A stretch of DNA of 64,000 nucleotides from NCBI GenBank assembly GCA_030430205.1, contig JAUIGE010000005.1, positions 124,001 through 188,000 of the forward strand. Reading direction: 5' to 3'. Below, one piece after another: positions 17,287 through 25,923 of the stretch; the first letter of the stretch is position 1, and each line of letters opens with the position of its first letter. Made by a program: the position numbers and the translations under genes. Under the pieces are notes generated by a model. That model did no database searches. It was not told where the DNA came from and saw only the letters and a list, made by a program, of their open reading frames with translations. Source of the stretch: Bacteroidia bacterium. GTDB taxonomy: Bacteria; Bacteroidota; Bacteroidia; J057.

Positions 17287-19677
17287 CTACTGGATGATGA
17301 TTTTGACCGCTTTAATCGCATGCTTACTTTCCAGCTCCAGGAAATAAATCCCTTTTGCCAGGTCCGGAAGAATCAATTTATCCTCAAGAACGCCATCCTG
17401 TGAGAACAGAATGGATTTTCTGACCACTTCTACCCCCCATACATTTCTGAGAATAAGCTCAGATTTTTCTCCATCATGTCCAAAACGGACAGTTAACACA
17501 TTGCTTTTCAATGGATTAGGAAATGCTTGTAACATGTCAATATAGGGATGGTCAAAAGCGATGGACAAGGCTTTACTGTAGGTAAAACTTCCGTCAAAGT
17601 CTATTTGTCGTAAGCGATAATAATTGAGACCGGGATAAGGGTTGGGGTCATAGAATGAATAGGCCTTCATGATACTGCTATTGCCTGCACCCGTTATGGT
17701 TCCTATTTCATTCCACCTTTGGTTGCCCGTGCGTTTTTCAATGGAAAAATAGTTGTTGTTATGCTCTCTCAGGGTGGTCCATGAGAGCTTCACCTGCTTC
17801 TCTTCCTGCTGGACACTCCAGTTTCCCAATTCTATGGGGAAAGCAGTCGTAGGATTGCAAAAACTGCTTTCAGCAGGTCCCTGACCGCTAGGAACATAAT
17901 TGCTGTTTCGGGTAAGCAAAATGCGGTCAATCCGCACACCATCTTCCCGCATCCACAGATGTAATCTGTGTACCCCCACAGTCTGAACATCAAAAGTAGC
18001 TAAATGACCATCCATGGTATGGTTGGTCCAGCCCCATTGCTGGTAGGTATCATAGGTGATTTTGTCACTGCTGCCGGTGATGACTGAGTCGATGGCTGCA
18101 TGAAATGAATTGTCTTCAAAAGTGGGAGACCATGTTCTGACCCAGACATAATAGGTGCCACTTTGAGAAAAATCTATATCATATTGTGTCTCAGGGCTTT
18201 GGCTTGTATAATTTGTGTTAAAGTTGGAGCCGTTGTTGGGCCCTGCTTCCAGCATTTGGCCTACAGCCCCAGCCTGGTTACTCAATTGCCAGCTTTGGCC
18301 GTTGCGGATATAGCTTTCATGAAAATGCTCGGCTTCCATCACTATAGGGTCAGAAACCCCATAAAAGACCCCCCCACAACTCACAGTCAGCAAGGCTGAA
18401 TCGCTAAAAACAGTATCCGTACTGTTCATCACCTGCACCCTAAAATAGCTGCTGTCGTCAGCAGTAGTCACGGCTGGCAATGTATAGCTTGCCTGAGTCG
18501 CTCCGGGGATATTCTGCCACCCAAAGGGTGGATTCAGTCGCTGCCACTGAAAACTCAGGGGCGTGTTGCTATTGTAAACCAACACATCAAAAACCGCGGA
18601 ATCATCCGCTACAGTAGAGACATCATTGGGTTTCGTAACGGTGAGGGTTACGCTGCCGGGAGGAGGGATATACAATTTATCCTGTTCGTATAAATCGGTG
18701 CCACCATACACACTTCCCAGACCCGAAGCAACAAAGATATTTCTGCCAAAAGGCACAGCTTGCGTGCCACTGCGGCTATGAGGAGCAGGAGGCAGCACAC
18801 GCCAACTGTGGGTGTTGATATTAAATGCCTCTACATCGGCCCGCTCATTGGTGCTGGAGCTGCCCACTCCCAGCATGACGTATATATCGTCATCCATCAA
18901 TACATTGGAAGAGCCGGCCCTCAGGGTCGGCAGGTTGGCGCTGGCAGGCAGCGTCGTCCAGGTATTTGTCGCGATATCGTAGATATCTACCTGCGGGCGG
19001 ATGGTGGTGAAAAAATTTCCCGGCGCACCGGAGTCTCTGCCGCCAATGGCGTAAATCTTGCCGTTTTTGATTACGGCCTGGAAGTGATCCCTGCCGATAG
19101 GCATGGGAGCAAGTGTATCCCACGAACCAAGGCCGCCGTTTGCGGCCGGATCATAGACATCCACCCAATTTTTTACCTCTCCCTGAGTCCCATGGCCTCC
19201 GCTATTTCCTCCGATGATATAAAACCGCCCGCTATCAACTACTACCCCTGCCGAGCCTCGCTGCCTTGCAAGGGGAATAGGCATACCCTGGGTCCAGACA
19301 TCGTTGATCGGTTCATAGGTATATATGTGGGAGAGGTTTTGTTCAGCCCCATATGTACCCTTCCAACTGCACAACACCCATATCAGGCTGTCGTATGCTA
19401 CCCCCTGGAAGTGATGAAATCCTTCAGGCACATTGCCTTTATCTGTCCATAAATTGGTAGCAGGGTCATATTCCTGGACTTTGGTAAGTCCCTGGTATGC
19501 GCCGCCTATCAGGTAAAATTTTCCGTGGAGTTCCACATAGGCGTTTTCATCACGGTTGTCGTGATAGCTAGTGGAATTGATGGTTTGCCAAGTTATTTGG
19601 CCAGACAATGGGAGTGGAAATAGAATTGAGCAAAAGAGGACTATTCTTAGTCCGAGATTAACATACCCTGGCTTCAT
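17287..19677 (-). CDS. Secreted Kelch/Ig/carbohydrate-binding protein with T9SS tail (copy 1)
   Basis: 796 residues. Signal peptide (LRIVLFCSILFPLPLSGQ), then a Kelch-type beta-propeller (about 30-340; blades such as YIIGGNSGGHG, IYAIGGRDSG and PHSRSGTQAVPFG). Next is an Ig-like domain (about 345-440, FQWQRLNPPFGWQNIPGATQ). Then comes a carbohydrate-binding-like beta-sandwich (about 445-605) starting VMEAEHFHE and containing YYVWVRTWSPT. The end is a T9SS sorting domain (AFPNPLKSN then LPDLAKGIYFLELES). Together these suggest a cell-surface glycan-interacting protein. It is the tandem paralogue of the gene at 19795, likely by duplication. A -7 box lies at 19717-19724. Confidence 0.9.
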   Translation of the reverse strand: MKPGYVNLGLRIVLFCSILFPLPLSGQITWQTINSTSYHDNRDENAYVELHGKFYLIGGAYQGLTKVQEYDPATNLWTDKGNVPEGFHHFQGVAYDSLIWVLCSWKGTYGAEQNLSHIYTYEPINDVWTQGMPIPLARQRGSAGVVVDSGRFYIIGGNSGGHGTQGEVKNWVDVYDPAANGGLGSWDTLAPMPIGRDHFQAVIKNGKIYAIGGRDSGAPGNFFTTIRPQVDIYDIATNTWTTLPASANLPTLRAGSSNVLMDDDIYVMLGVGSSSTNERADVEAFNINTHSWRVLPPAPHSRSGTQAVPFGRNIFVASGLGSVYGGTDLYEQDKLYIPPPGSVTLTVTKPNDVSTVADDSAVFDVLVYNSNTPLSFQWQRLNPPFGWQNIPGATQASYTLPAVTTADDSSYFRVQVMNSTDTVFSDSALLTVSCGGVFYGVSDPIVMEAEHFHESYIRNGQSWQLSNQAGAVGQMLEAGPNNGSNFNTNYTSQSPETQYDIDFSQSGTYYVWVRTWSPTFEDNSFHAAIDSVITGSSDKITYDTYQQWGWTNHTMDGHLATFDVQTVGVHRLHLWMREDGVRIDRILLTRNSNYVPSGQGPAESSFCNPTTAFPIELGNWSVQQEEKQVKLSWTTLREHNNNYFSIEKRTGNQRWNEIGTITGAGNSSIMKAYSFYDPNPYPGLNYYRLRQIDFDGSFTYSKALSIAFDHPYIDMLQAFPNPLKSNVLTVRFGHDGEKSELILRNVWGVEVVRKSILFSQDGVLEDKLILPDLAKGIYFLELESKHAIKAVKIIIQ

Positions 19678-19716
19678 TGTGTTGTTTCTTTACCTTTAGA
19701 TGATCCTTTCCCCAAG

Positions 19717-19724
19717 CAAAGATA
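19717..19724 (-). promoter_or_regulatory. -7 promoter box for the first Kelch gene
   Basis: TATCTTTG on the minus strand matches TAnnTTTG and lies 39 bases upstream of the ATG at 19677. No convincing -33 element at the best spacing was found. Confidence 0.5.
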
Positions 19725-19794
19725 ACCAGAAAATGGCTAGACAGAGCAATAAATTGCACATTCAAAGGTCAAGTAGCTGATAGTGAGCCCTTTA

Positions 19795-22182
19795 TTAAGG
19801 GATAATCACCTTTCTTGATTTGTTGGCATACTTGTTTTTTACCTGAAGAAGGTAAATGCCAGATTGCATATTTTCCAAATTCATGATTTGCTCTTGTATT
19901 CCCGCCCTTCCAAGGGTATAGGAAAACGTTTTGATTTCTGCTCCCCATAGATTTCGCAGGATGAGCAAAGTAGTTTCTCCGTCATGGCTGAAACGTACAT
20001 GCATTTTTTCTCCTTTTAAGGGATTGGGAAATACCTCGAGGGTATTGAAACGGAAATTTTTGAAACTGACAGAGACGGTATTGCTATAGGAAAAGTTTCC
20101 ATCGAAATCCAGCTGCTTCAGGCGGTAATAAGTGCGACCCAGCCAGGGTTCTGTATCGGTAGAAAAATAGCGTCTGGGCTCACTGCTGTTGCCCGCACCG
20201 GGCACTTCAGCCGATGTAAGCCACATTTGCTGGTCTTCGCTTTTTTCAATGACAAACCAGGCATTATTCTGTTCGCTCAATGTGGTCCAGGAAAGCAGGA
20301 CTTTTCCATCCTCTTCGACTGCCTGCCAATCTCCCAAATCAATGGGGAAAGTAGAGATCGTACCACAAATGTTGCTCTCTTCAGGCCCCTGGCCTGTGGG
20401 CGTATAGGCACTATTTTGCGTCAGCAAAATACGGTCTACCCGAATTCCATCTTCCCGCATCCATAGATGCAGGCTATGGATACCTGGTTCAGTTACCACA
20501 AAAGTCGCCCGATGACCATCCATGGTACTGTTTGACCAGCCCCATTGCTGATAGGTGTCATATGTGATGCGGTCACAACTTCCCGTCGCCACCGAGTCAA
20601 TGGCGGTGTGGCAGGAATTGTCTTCATAAGTAGGGGAAAAAATCCGCAGCCAAACATAATATGTGCCGCCCTGAGCAAAGTGAATATCGTATTGTGTCTC
20701 AGGGCTTTGGCTCATATAATTGGTATTGAAATTGGCCCCGACATTGGGCCCTGCTTCCAGCAACTGGCCTACGGCTCCAACCTGGCTGACTGTCAGCCAG
20801 CTTTGGCCATTTCGTGCAAAACTTGCGTGGAAGTTTTCTGCCTCTATCACTACAGGGTCAACATCTCCAAGGATAACGCCATTACAACGAATGGTCAGCA
20901 AGGCGGAATCACTCATAAGCGTTCCCAGGTCGTGGGTGACTTCCACCCGAAATAAACTGCTGTCATCAGCTTGTGTGACCCCCCAAAGGGTATAGGAAGC
21001 CTGATTTGCGCCTGGGATCGGCTGCCAGCCATGCTGGTGATGCCATCGCTGCCATTGGAAGCTGGTATTGCTTCCACCACTCAGCTGCACACTGAAAACG
21101 GCATGGTTGCCTTGAATGGTTACCACATCTGAAGGAGAAGTAATAGTTGGGGGAATATTGCCTGAGGGGGGAATATGAAGCTTGTCTTGTTGATACAAAT
21201 CCGTTCCACCATACACACTGCCAATGCCAGAAGCGACATAAATATCCCTGCCAAAAGGCACAGCTTGTGTGCCTGATCGTGCATGGGGAGCCTGAGGCAG
21301 GCTGCGCCAGCTGTGGGTAGTGAGGTTGAAAGCCTCCACAGTACGAAATTCATTTTCGCGGGCTGTGCCCACGCCTAGCATGACGAGGATCTCGTCATCC
21401 ATCAACACATTGCAGCTTCCGGCCCTGAGGGTTGGAAGGTTGGCAGTGGAAGGCAGGGTGGACCAGCTGTTGGTGGCGATGTCGTAGACATCCACCTGGG
21501 AGCGAATGGTCGCGAAGATGTTGCCGGAAACGCCGGAATCCCGTCCGCCGATGGCGTAAATCTTGCCGTTGTGGCCGACAGCCTGGAAGTGATCCCGGCC
21601 AATAGGCATATTGGCGAGACTTGTCCAGGAGCCCGCGCCGTTATTGGCGGCGGGATCATATACATCCACCCAGTTTTTTACATCGCCCTGCGGGCCGTGC
21701 CCGCCGCTATTGCCGCCGATGATGTAAAATTTGTTGTTGTAAACAACGACGCCGGCGGAGCCTCTTCGCCGATTGGAGGGGATGGTAAAGCGCTGTGTCC
21801 AGCTATCTGAAGTGGGATTATAGGCATAGATATAGGCGAGGTTTTGTTCTGATTGGTAGTTACCTATCCAGGCGCAGATCACCCAGATGAGGCCATTGTG
21901 GCTTACTGCCTGTAAGTGGTGAAATCCTTCCGGAACGGAAGCCTTGTTGGTCCAACTGTTGGTGGAAGGGTCGTAGACCTGAACATTGGGCCTTCCCATA
22001 TAGGCACCGCCTATGAGGTAAAACTTTCCATTCAGCTCGACATAGCCGTGCTCATCACGGTTGTCATAAGAGCTACTCGAATTGAGGGTTTGCCAGCTGA
22101 TTTGCCCCAAAAGCAAAGTGGGGAATAGCAATAAGCTGAACAGGACGGGTGAGAGTCCGCGATTACAAAAGCAAGATTTCAT
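19795..22182 (-). CDS. Secreted Kelch/Ig/carbohydrate-binding protein with T9SS tail (copy 2)
   Basis: 795 residues, the upstream tandem paralogue of the 17287 gene with the same order: signal peptide (LLLFPTLLLGQ), Kelch propeller (30-340), Ig-like domain with FQWQRWHHQHGWQPIPGANQ, carbohydrate-binding-like sandwich beginning VIEAENFHA, and T9SS tail (VFPNPLKGEK then MQSGIYLLQVKNK). The two are collinear throughout, including the phrase MREDGIRVDRILLTQNS. The conserved propeller and the more variable Ig region suggest duplication followed by divergence of binding specificity. The start codon context is nearly the same (AACAACAC-ATG). It is separated from copy 1 by 117 bp. Confidence 0.9.
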   Translation of the reverse strand: MKSCFCNRGLSPVLFSLLLFPTLLLGQISWQTLNSSSSYDNRDEHGYVELNGKFYLIGGAYMGRPNVQVYDPSTNSWTNKASVPEGFHHLQAVSHNGLIWVICAWIGNYQSEQNLAYIYAYNPTSDSWTQRFTIPSNRRRGSAGVVVYNNKFYIIGGNSGGHGPQGDVKNWVDVYDPAANNGAGSWTSLANMPIGRDHFQAVGHNGKIYAIGGRDSGVSGNIFATIRSQVDVYDIATNSWSTLPSTANLPTLRAGSCNVLMDDEILVMLGVGTARENEFRTVEAFNLTTHSWRSLPQAPHARSGTQAVPFGRDIYVASGIGSVYGGTDLYQQDKLHIPPSGNIPPTITSPSDVVTIQGNHAVFSVQLSGGSNTSFQWQRWHHQHGWQPIPGANQASYTLWGVTQADDSSLFRVEVTHDLGTLMSDSALLTIRCNGVILGDVDPVVIEAENFHASFARNGQSWLTVSQVGAVGQLLEAGPNVGANFNTNYMSQSPETQYDIHFAQGGTYYVWLRIFSPTYEDNSCHTAIDSVATGSCDRITYDTYQQWGWSNSTMDGHRATFVVTEPGIHSLHLWMREDGIRVDRILLTQNSAYTPTGQGPEESNICGTISTFPIDLGDWQAVEEDGKVLLSWTTLSEQNNAWFVIEKSEDQQMWLTSAEVPGAGNSSEPRRYFSTDTEPWLGRTYYRLKQLDFDGNFSYSNTVSVSFKNFRFNTLEVFPNPLKGEKMHVRFSHDGETTLLILRNLWGAEIKTFSYTLGRAGIQEQIMNLENMQSGIYLLQVKNKYANKSRKVIIP

Positions 22183-22341
22183 CGTGTTGTTACCGTTTTC
22201 GTATTTTCCTTCTCTAAGGATAAATATATGTTTAAAACTATCTTTCCCCTGTTTTTTATTAAAAAAATTCTTACAAGCTAGATTTACTTTCTAAATTCAG
22301 ACAATTGGTTAATTTTAGTGACCAATAATAAAAACTCTTCT

Positions 22342-23901
22342 ATGGATGTCGTCTTTGATAAACTAGCAAATTTTCCGTGGTGGGCCTGGATTCTTGTTGT
22401 ATTGGCCCTAATTGCCATCCGTGATATTTTTTTCAACAAAAAGCACACCATACAACACAATTACCCCATAATAGGCCATATTCGTTACTTCCTGGAAAGC
22501 ATTGGTCCCGAATTGAGACAATATATAGTCGCAAACAACCGGGAAGAGCTTCCTTTCAACAGAATTGAAAGATCCTGGGTTTATGCTTCTGCAAAGGCCC
22601 AAAACAATTATCAGGGTTTTGGCACAGACCAGGATATAAGTGCCAAAGGGCATATTTTTATCAATCCCGCCATGCTTCCTTACGTCCCGCCCAAGGGACA
22701 TCCCAACGTGGAAGACAGTACTTTTGTTCCTTGTGCCAAAGTTTTTGGTGAATATAATAAGCGGCGACGCCCTTTTCGCCCGCGTTCAATCGTGAATATT
22801 TCCGCGATGAGCTATGGCTCGCTTTCCGCAAAAGCCGTCGAATCTTTGAACAAAGGCGCTCACATGGCAGGTTGCTACCACAATACCGGAGAGGGTGGCC
22901 TTTCTCCTTATCACTCCTATGGTGCTGATGTGATTTTTCATTTTGGCACAGGTTATTTTGGCGTCAGGGGCGAGGATGGCAATTTTTCCATGGATAAGCT
23001 GGTAGCTCTTGTGGAAAAAAATCCTTTTGTGCGGGCCATAGAATTGAAGCTTTCTCAGGGAGCAAAGCCCGGTAAAGGAGGGGTATTACCAGGGAAAAAG
23101 ATAACCCACGAAATTTCTGAGATCCGGGGCGTTCCCATGGGGCAGGATGTGCTTTCGCCTCCACGGCATTCAGCTTTTAATACCATAGCCGAAATGCTCG
23201 ACCTGATCGAAGCCATGGCTGAAAAAACAGGCTTGCCTGTGGGAATAAAGTCTGCCGTCGGCAAACTGGAACAATGGGAGGAGCTAACAGATTTGATGCT
23301 GGAACGTGGCCATGGGCCGGATTTTATCACCATTGATGGGGGCGAAGGAGGTACAGGCGCCGCGCCGCCTTCTTTTGCGGCGCATGTTTCGCTTCCTTTT
23401 GTCTATGCCTTTACGGATATATACCGCTTGTTCAAAGAAAAAGGCCTTGCCGAGCGGGTCGCCTTTATCGCCTCCGGAAAAGTAGGCATGCCTGCCCGCG
23501 CCACCATGGCTTTCTCCATGGGAGCGGATATCATCAACGCGGCGCGTGAGCCCATGATGGCGATCGGCTGTATCCAGGCACAGGTTTGTCATACCAACAA
23601 CTGCCCTGCGGGCGTAGCTACTTCCAAAAAATGGCTGCAGGCAGGCCTGGACCCTACCTTAAAATCTGTCCGCTTTTACCAATACGCCAAAACCCTCCGC
23701 AAAGAAATACTCGAAATCAGCCACGCTTGTGGCTATGAACATCCCTGCCAACTTACCATGGAGGATGTGGATATGGGCACTGGCCAAAACAGCCAATGCA
23801 TTACCCTGCGTGAAACCTATGGCTATGACAAAGTCAAGGTTCCTTTTGAAGGCATGCAAAAATTAAAAGATTGCCCTCATCTGGGAGGGATCAAGAAATA
23901 G
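22342..23901 (+). CDS. Membrane-tethered glutamate-synthase-like FMN protein
   Basis: About 519 residues from the ATG at 22342; a GTG at 22318 would add eight. A transmembrane helix (FPWWAWILVVLALIAIRDIFF) is at the N-terminus. The rest is a glutamate synthase central/FMN TIM barrel: MSYGSLSAKAVESLNKGA, CYHNTGEGGLSPYH, KPGKGGVLPGKKIT and GGEGGTGAAPPSF bind FMN. The C-x5-C-x4-C motif GCIQAQVCHTNNC corresponds to the [3Fe-4S] cluster site of GltS. It lacks the glutaminase domain. In such stand-alone proteins the physiological reaction is not settled. It may use a membrane electron carrier. Confidence 0.92.
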   Translation: MDVVFDKLANFPWWAWILVVLALIAIRDIFFNKKHTIQHNYPIIGHIRYFLESIGPELRQYIVANNREELPFNRIERSWVYASAKAQNNYQGFGTDQDISAKGHIFINPAMLPYVPPKGHPNVEDSTFVPCAKVFGEYNKRRRPFRPRSIVNISAMSYGSLSAKAVESLNKGAHMAGCYHNTGEGGLSPYHSYGADVIFHFGTGYFGVRGEDGNFSMDKLVALVEKNPFVRAIELKLSQGAKPGKGGVLPGKKITHEISEIRGVPMGQDVLSPPRHSAFNTIAEMLDLIEAMAEKTGLPVGIKSAVGKLEQWEELTDLMLERGHGPDFITIDGGEGGTGAAPPSFAAHVSLPFVYAFTDIYRLFKEKGLAERVAFIASGKVGMPARATMAFSMGADIINAAREPMMAIGCIQAQVCHTNNCPAGVATSKKWLQAGLDPTLKSVRFYQYAKTLRKEILEISHACGYEHPCQLTMEDVDMGTGQNSQCITLRETYGYDKVKVPFEGMQKLKDCPHLGGIKK

Positions 23902-23907
23902 GAAGAA

Positions 23908-23979
23908 GTTTCGGGTTTCGAGTTTTGGGTTTCGGGTTTCCCACTCGATACTCGAAACTCAAAACCCGAAACCCAAAAC
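23908..23979. repeat. GGGTTTCGGGTTT inverted repeat
   Basis: An 18-bp perfect inverted repeat (23922-23939 and 23962-23979) with a 22-base spacer. It is built from GTTTCGGGTTT and GAGTTT words on both arms and sits between the stop at 23901 and the ATG at 23991. The same words form the tandem repeat inside the SAM hydrolase gene (35719-35786). It may act as a terminator-like hairpin. Confidence 0.85.
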
Positions 23980-23990
23980 AACTTTCCCCC

Positions 23991-24518
23991 ATGTCAGATC
24001 TCAGCTTTCGTCCCCGCATAAGATGGCTCTCCACTTTGGATGTGGTGGAGATTGAACGGCGCCTGCGGCGCAAACTGGCAGAAAAGAGTACCCACGTTAA
24101 GGGAGCAATCATTCGCTACCACATCATCCTGAATCTTCCTGCCGAAGAGCAGCACTTCTGGTCACCCCGGCTGGAGGTGGATTTGCTCAGGCATGAGCGC
24201 GGTGTGCTTGTGAGTGGATTGATGGGCCCCAAACCCTCCATTTGGGCTTTGGTGGTTTTTGCCTATGCCTTTCTGGGCTTTATCAGCCTTTTTGGGCTGG
24301 TTTCCGGGCTTTCTGATCTGAGTTTGGGCAAAGCACCCTATGCCCTGATCGCCCCTGCGATCGGTCTCGTCGGCGGCCTGCTGCTTTATGGCAGCGTACA
24401 GGGAGGCAAGCGCCTCAGCAGAGATGAAATGATCGAACTGAGAAATTTTCTCAAAGAAGTACTCGGCGAAGTCGAGGAAGTGGCTGATGATGAGGAGTAT
24501 GATTATTTTGATCACTAA
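23991..24518 (+). CDS. Two-helix membrane protein of unknown function
   Basis: 175 residues from the ATG at 23991; the frame is open further upstream, but that part runs through the repeat at 23908 and is not credible. The N-terminal half is a basic, soluble region (RRLRRKLAEKSTHVKGAIIRYHI). Two transmembrane helices follow (ALVVFAYAFLGFISLFGLVSGL and ALIAPAIGLVGGLLLYGSV) with a short loop between them. The C-terminus is helical and acidic (NFLKEVLGEVEEVADDEEYDYF). Function is not recognised. The stop at 24518 is 37 bp upstream of gntK. Confidence 0.75.
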   Translation: MSDLSFRPRIRWLSTLDVVEIERRLRRKLAEKSTHVKGAIIRYHIILNLPAEEQHFWSPRLEVDLLRHERGVLVSGLMGPKPSIWALVVFAYAFLGFISLFGLVSGLSDLSLGKAPYALIAPAIGLVGGLLLYGSVQGGKRLSRDEMIELRNFLKEVLGEVEEVADDEEYDYFDH

Positions 24519-24555
24519 GAGGATAAAGAGATTTGAAGTTGAGCAGATTGAGCAA

Positions 24556-25887
24556 ATGAGCAGTTACACCATAGGCTTAGATATAGGAACAACAGCTGTG
24601 AAGGCTGTTGCTTATAATGAGGAGGGAAACCGTCTGGTATTGAAAGAGGAAAAATATCCGCTTTCTTCTCCTCAAAAGGATTGGCAGGAACAGGACCCGG
24701 AGCAGGTATTTGAAGCTGCTGTGAAAGTCCTTGCGGAGTTGATCAGCGAAATGAAATACCCTCCGCGTGCCATCGGCATCAGCGCTGCCATGCATAGCCT
24801 CATCCTCATGGATGAGGAGGGAAAGGCCCTGACGCCCAGCATGATCTGGGCAGACCTGCGCGCCCGGGCGCAAGCCCGGCAACTCAAAAAAACAGCTTTG
24901 GGACAAGGCATTTACCGGCGGACCGCTACGCCTATCCATCCCATGTCCCCTTTGTGCAAAATCCTGTGGATGAGGGAAAATGAACCCGCCATTTTCCAAC
25001 AAACAAAGATGTTTTTAGGGATAAAAGGTTATTTCCTCTTCCGGCTTTTTGGGCAATATTTCATTGACTACTCGCTGGCTTCAGCGACGGGGCTCTTCAA
25101 CCTCTATGAGTTGTCATGGGATCAGGAAGCCCTGACAACTTGCAGTATCCGCAAAGAGCAACTGCCAGAGGCGGTACCGACTACTTTTTGTTTGCCTTCT
25201 TTGGGTGAAAATTGGCAAAAGAAACTGGGGCTTTCCGCTGAAACCCGATGGATCATCGGGGCGAGTGATGGCTGTCTCGCCAACCTGGGCAGCGGCGAGT
25301 TGAAAGCCGGTGAAGCCGTGCTTACCGTAGGCACCAGCGGAGCTGTGCGGATCAACTGTCCCGCTCCCCTTTACGATCCCCAGGAGCGGATTTTTTGCTA
25401 TTACCTCCTTCCCGGCCACTACGTGGCAGGCGGCGCCACCAACAATGGTGGCAATGTATGGGCCTGGTTTGTGCAGATGTTTGGCGAAGGCCAAAGCCAT
25501 GAATACTGGCTGGCGGAAGCCGCCAGGGTAGCTTCTGGCAGCGAAGGGCTCGTTTTCGAGCCTTATCTTTTTGGAGAGCGGGCTCCCCTTTGGGAGCCAG
25601 AGGCCAGCGCAAGCTTCAGAGGATGGCGGAGCCATCATACAAAAGCGCACATGGCGCGCGCCATTTTAGAAGGAATTGCTGCGAATTTGGCAATTATTTT
25701 ATCAGCTTTGGGGCAGCTTCAGGCTCCCATTCATCAGCTGATTATTTCAGGGGGCCTGATCCGTTCTTCGCTTTTTTGTGAAATTTTGGCAGCCAAAACG
25801 GGATGCTCCATACAGTATAGTACAGATGAGCAGGCATCCGCTCGCGGCGCTGCCATCCTGGCTCAGGGCAAGTTTTACCCTCAATAG
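24556..25887 (+). CDS. gntK: FGGY-family gluconokinase
   Basis: 443 residues from the ATG at 24556 (MSSYTIGLDIGTTAVKAV, the N-terminal phosphate-binding motif). FGGY kinases phosphorylate sugars with ATP. The second motif GASDGCLANLGSG and GTSGAVRINC are in the ATPase fold, and the C-terminal IISGGLIRSSLFCEILA is the adenosine-binding region. Gluconate is assigned because gntP and a 6-phosphogluconate dehydrogenase follow directly. Length is near that of bacterial gluconokinases of this type, about 500 residues or slightly less. Xylulokinase or another sugar kinase is the main alternative, which the neighbours make less likely. Confidence 0.85.
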   Translation: MSSYTIGLDIGTTAVKAVAYNEEGNRLVLKEEKYPLSSPQKDWQEQDPEQVFEAAVKVLAELISEMKYPPRAIGISAAMHSLILMDEEGKALTPSMIWADLRARAQARQLKKTALGQGIYRRTATPIHPMSPLCKILWMRENEPAIFQQTKMFLGIKGYFLFRLFGQYFIDYSLASATGLFNLYELSWDQEALTTCSIRKEQLPEAVPTTFCLPSLGENWQKKLGLSAETRWIIGASDGCLANLGSGELKAGEAVLTVGTSGAVRINCPAPLYDPQERIFCYYLLPGHYVAGGATNNGGNVWAWFVQMFGEGQSHEYWLAEAARVASGSEGLVFEPYLFGERAPLWEPEASASFRGWRSHHTKAHMARAILEGIAANLAIILSALGQLQAPIHQLIISGGLIRSSLFCEILAAKTGCSIQYSTDEQASARGAAILAQGKFYPQ

Positions 25888-25923
25888 TGCGCACAACATT
25901 TTTATCTCAAATTCTATATTTAT

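Noticed and set aside
23871-23990. N-terminal extension of the membrane protein at 23991
   Set aside because: The open frame through the inverted repeat translates to low-complexity GF/KTRNPK words; the ATG at 23991 gives a normal N-terminus.
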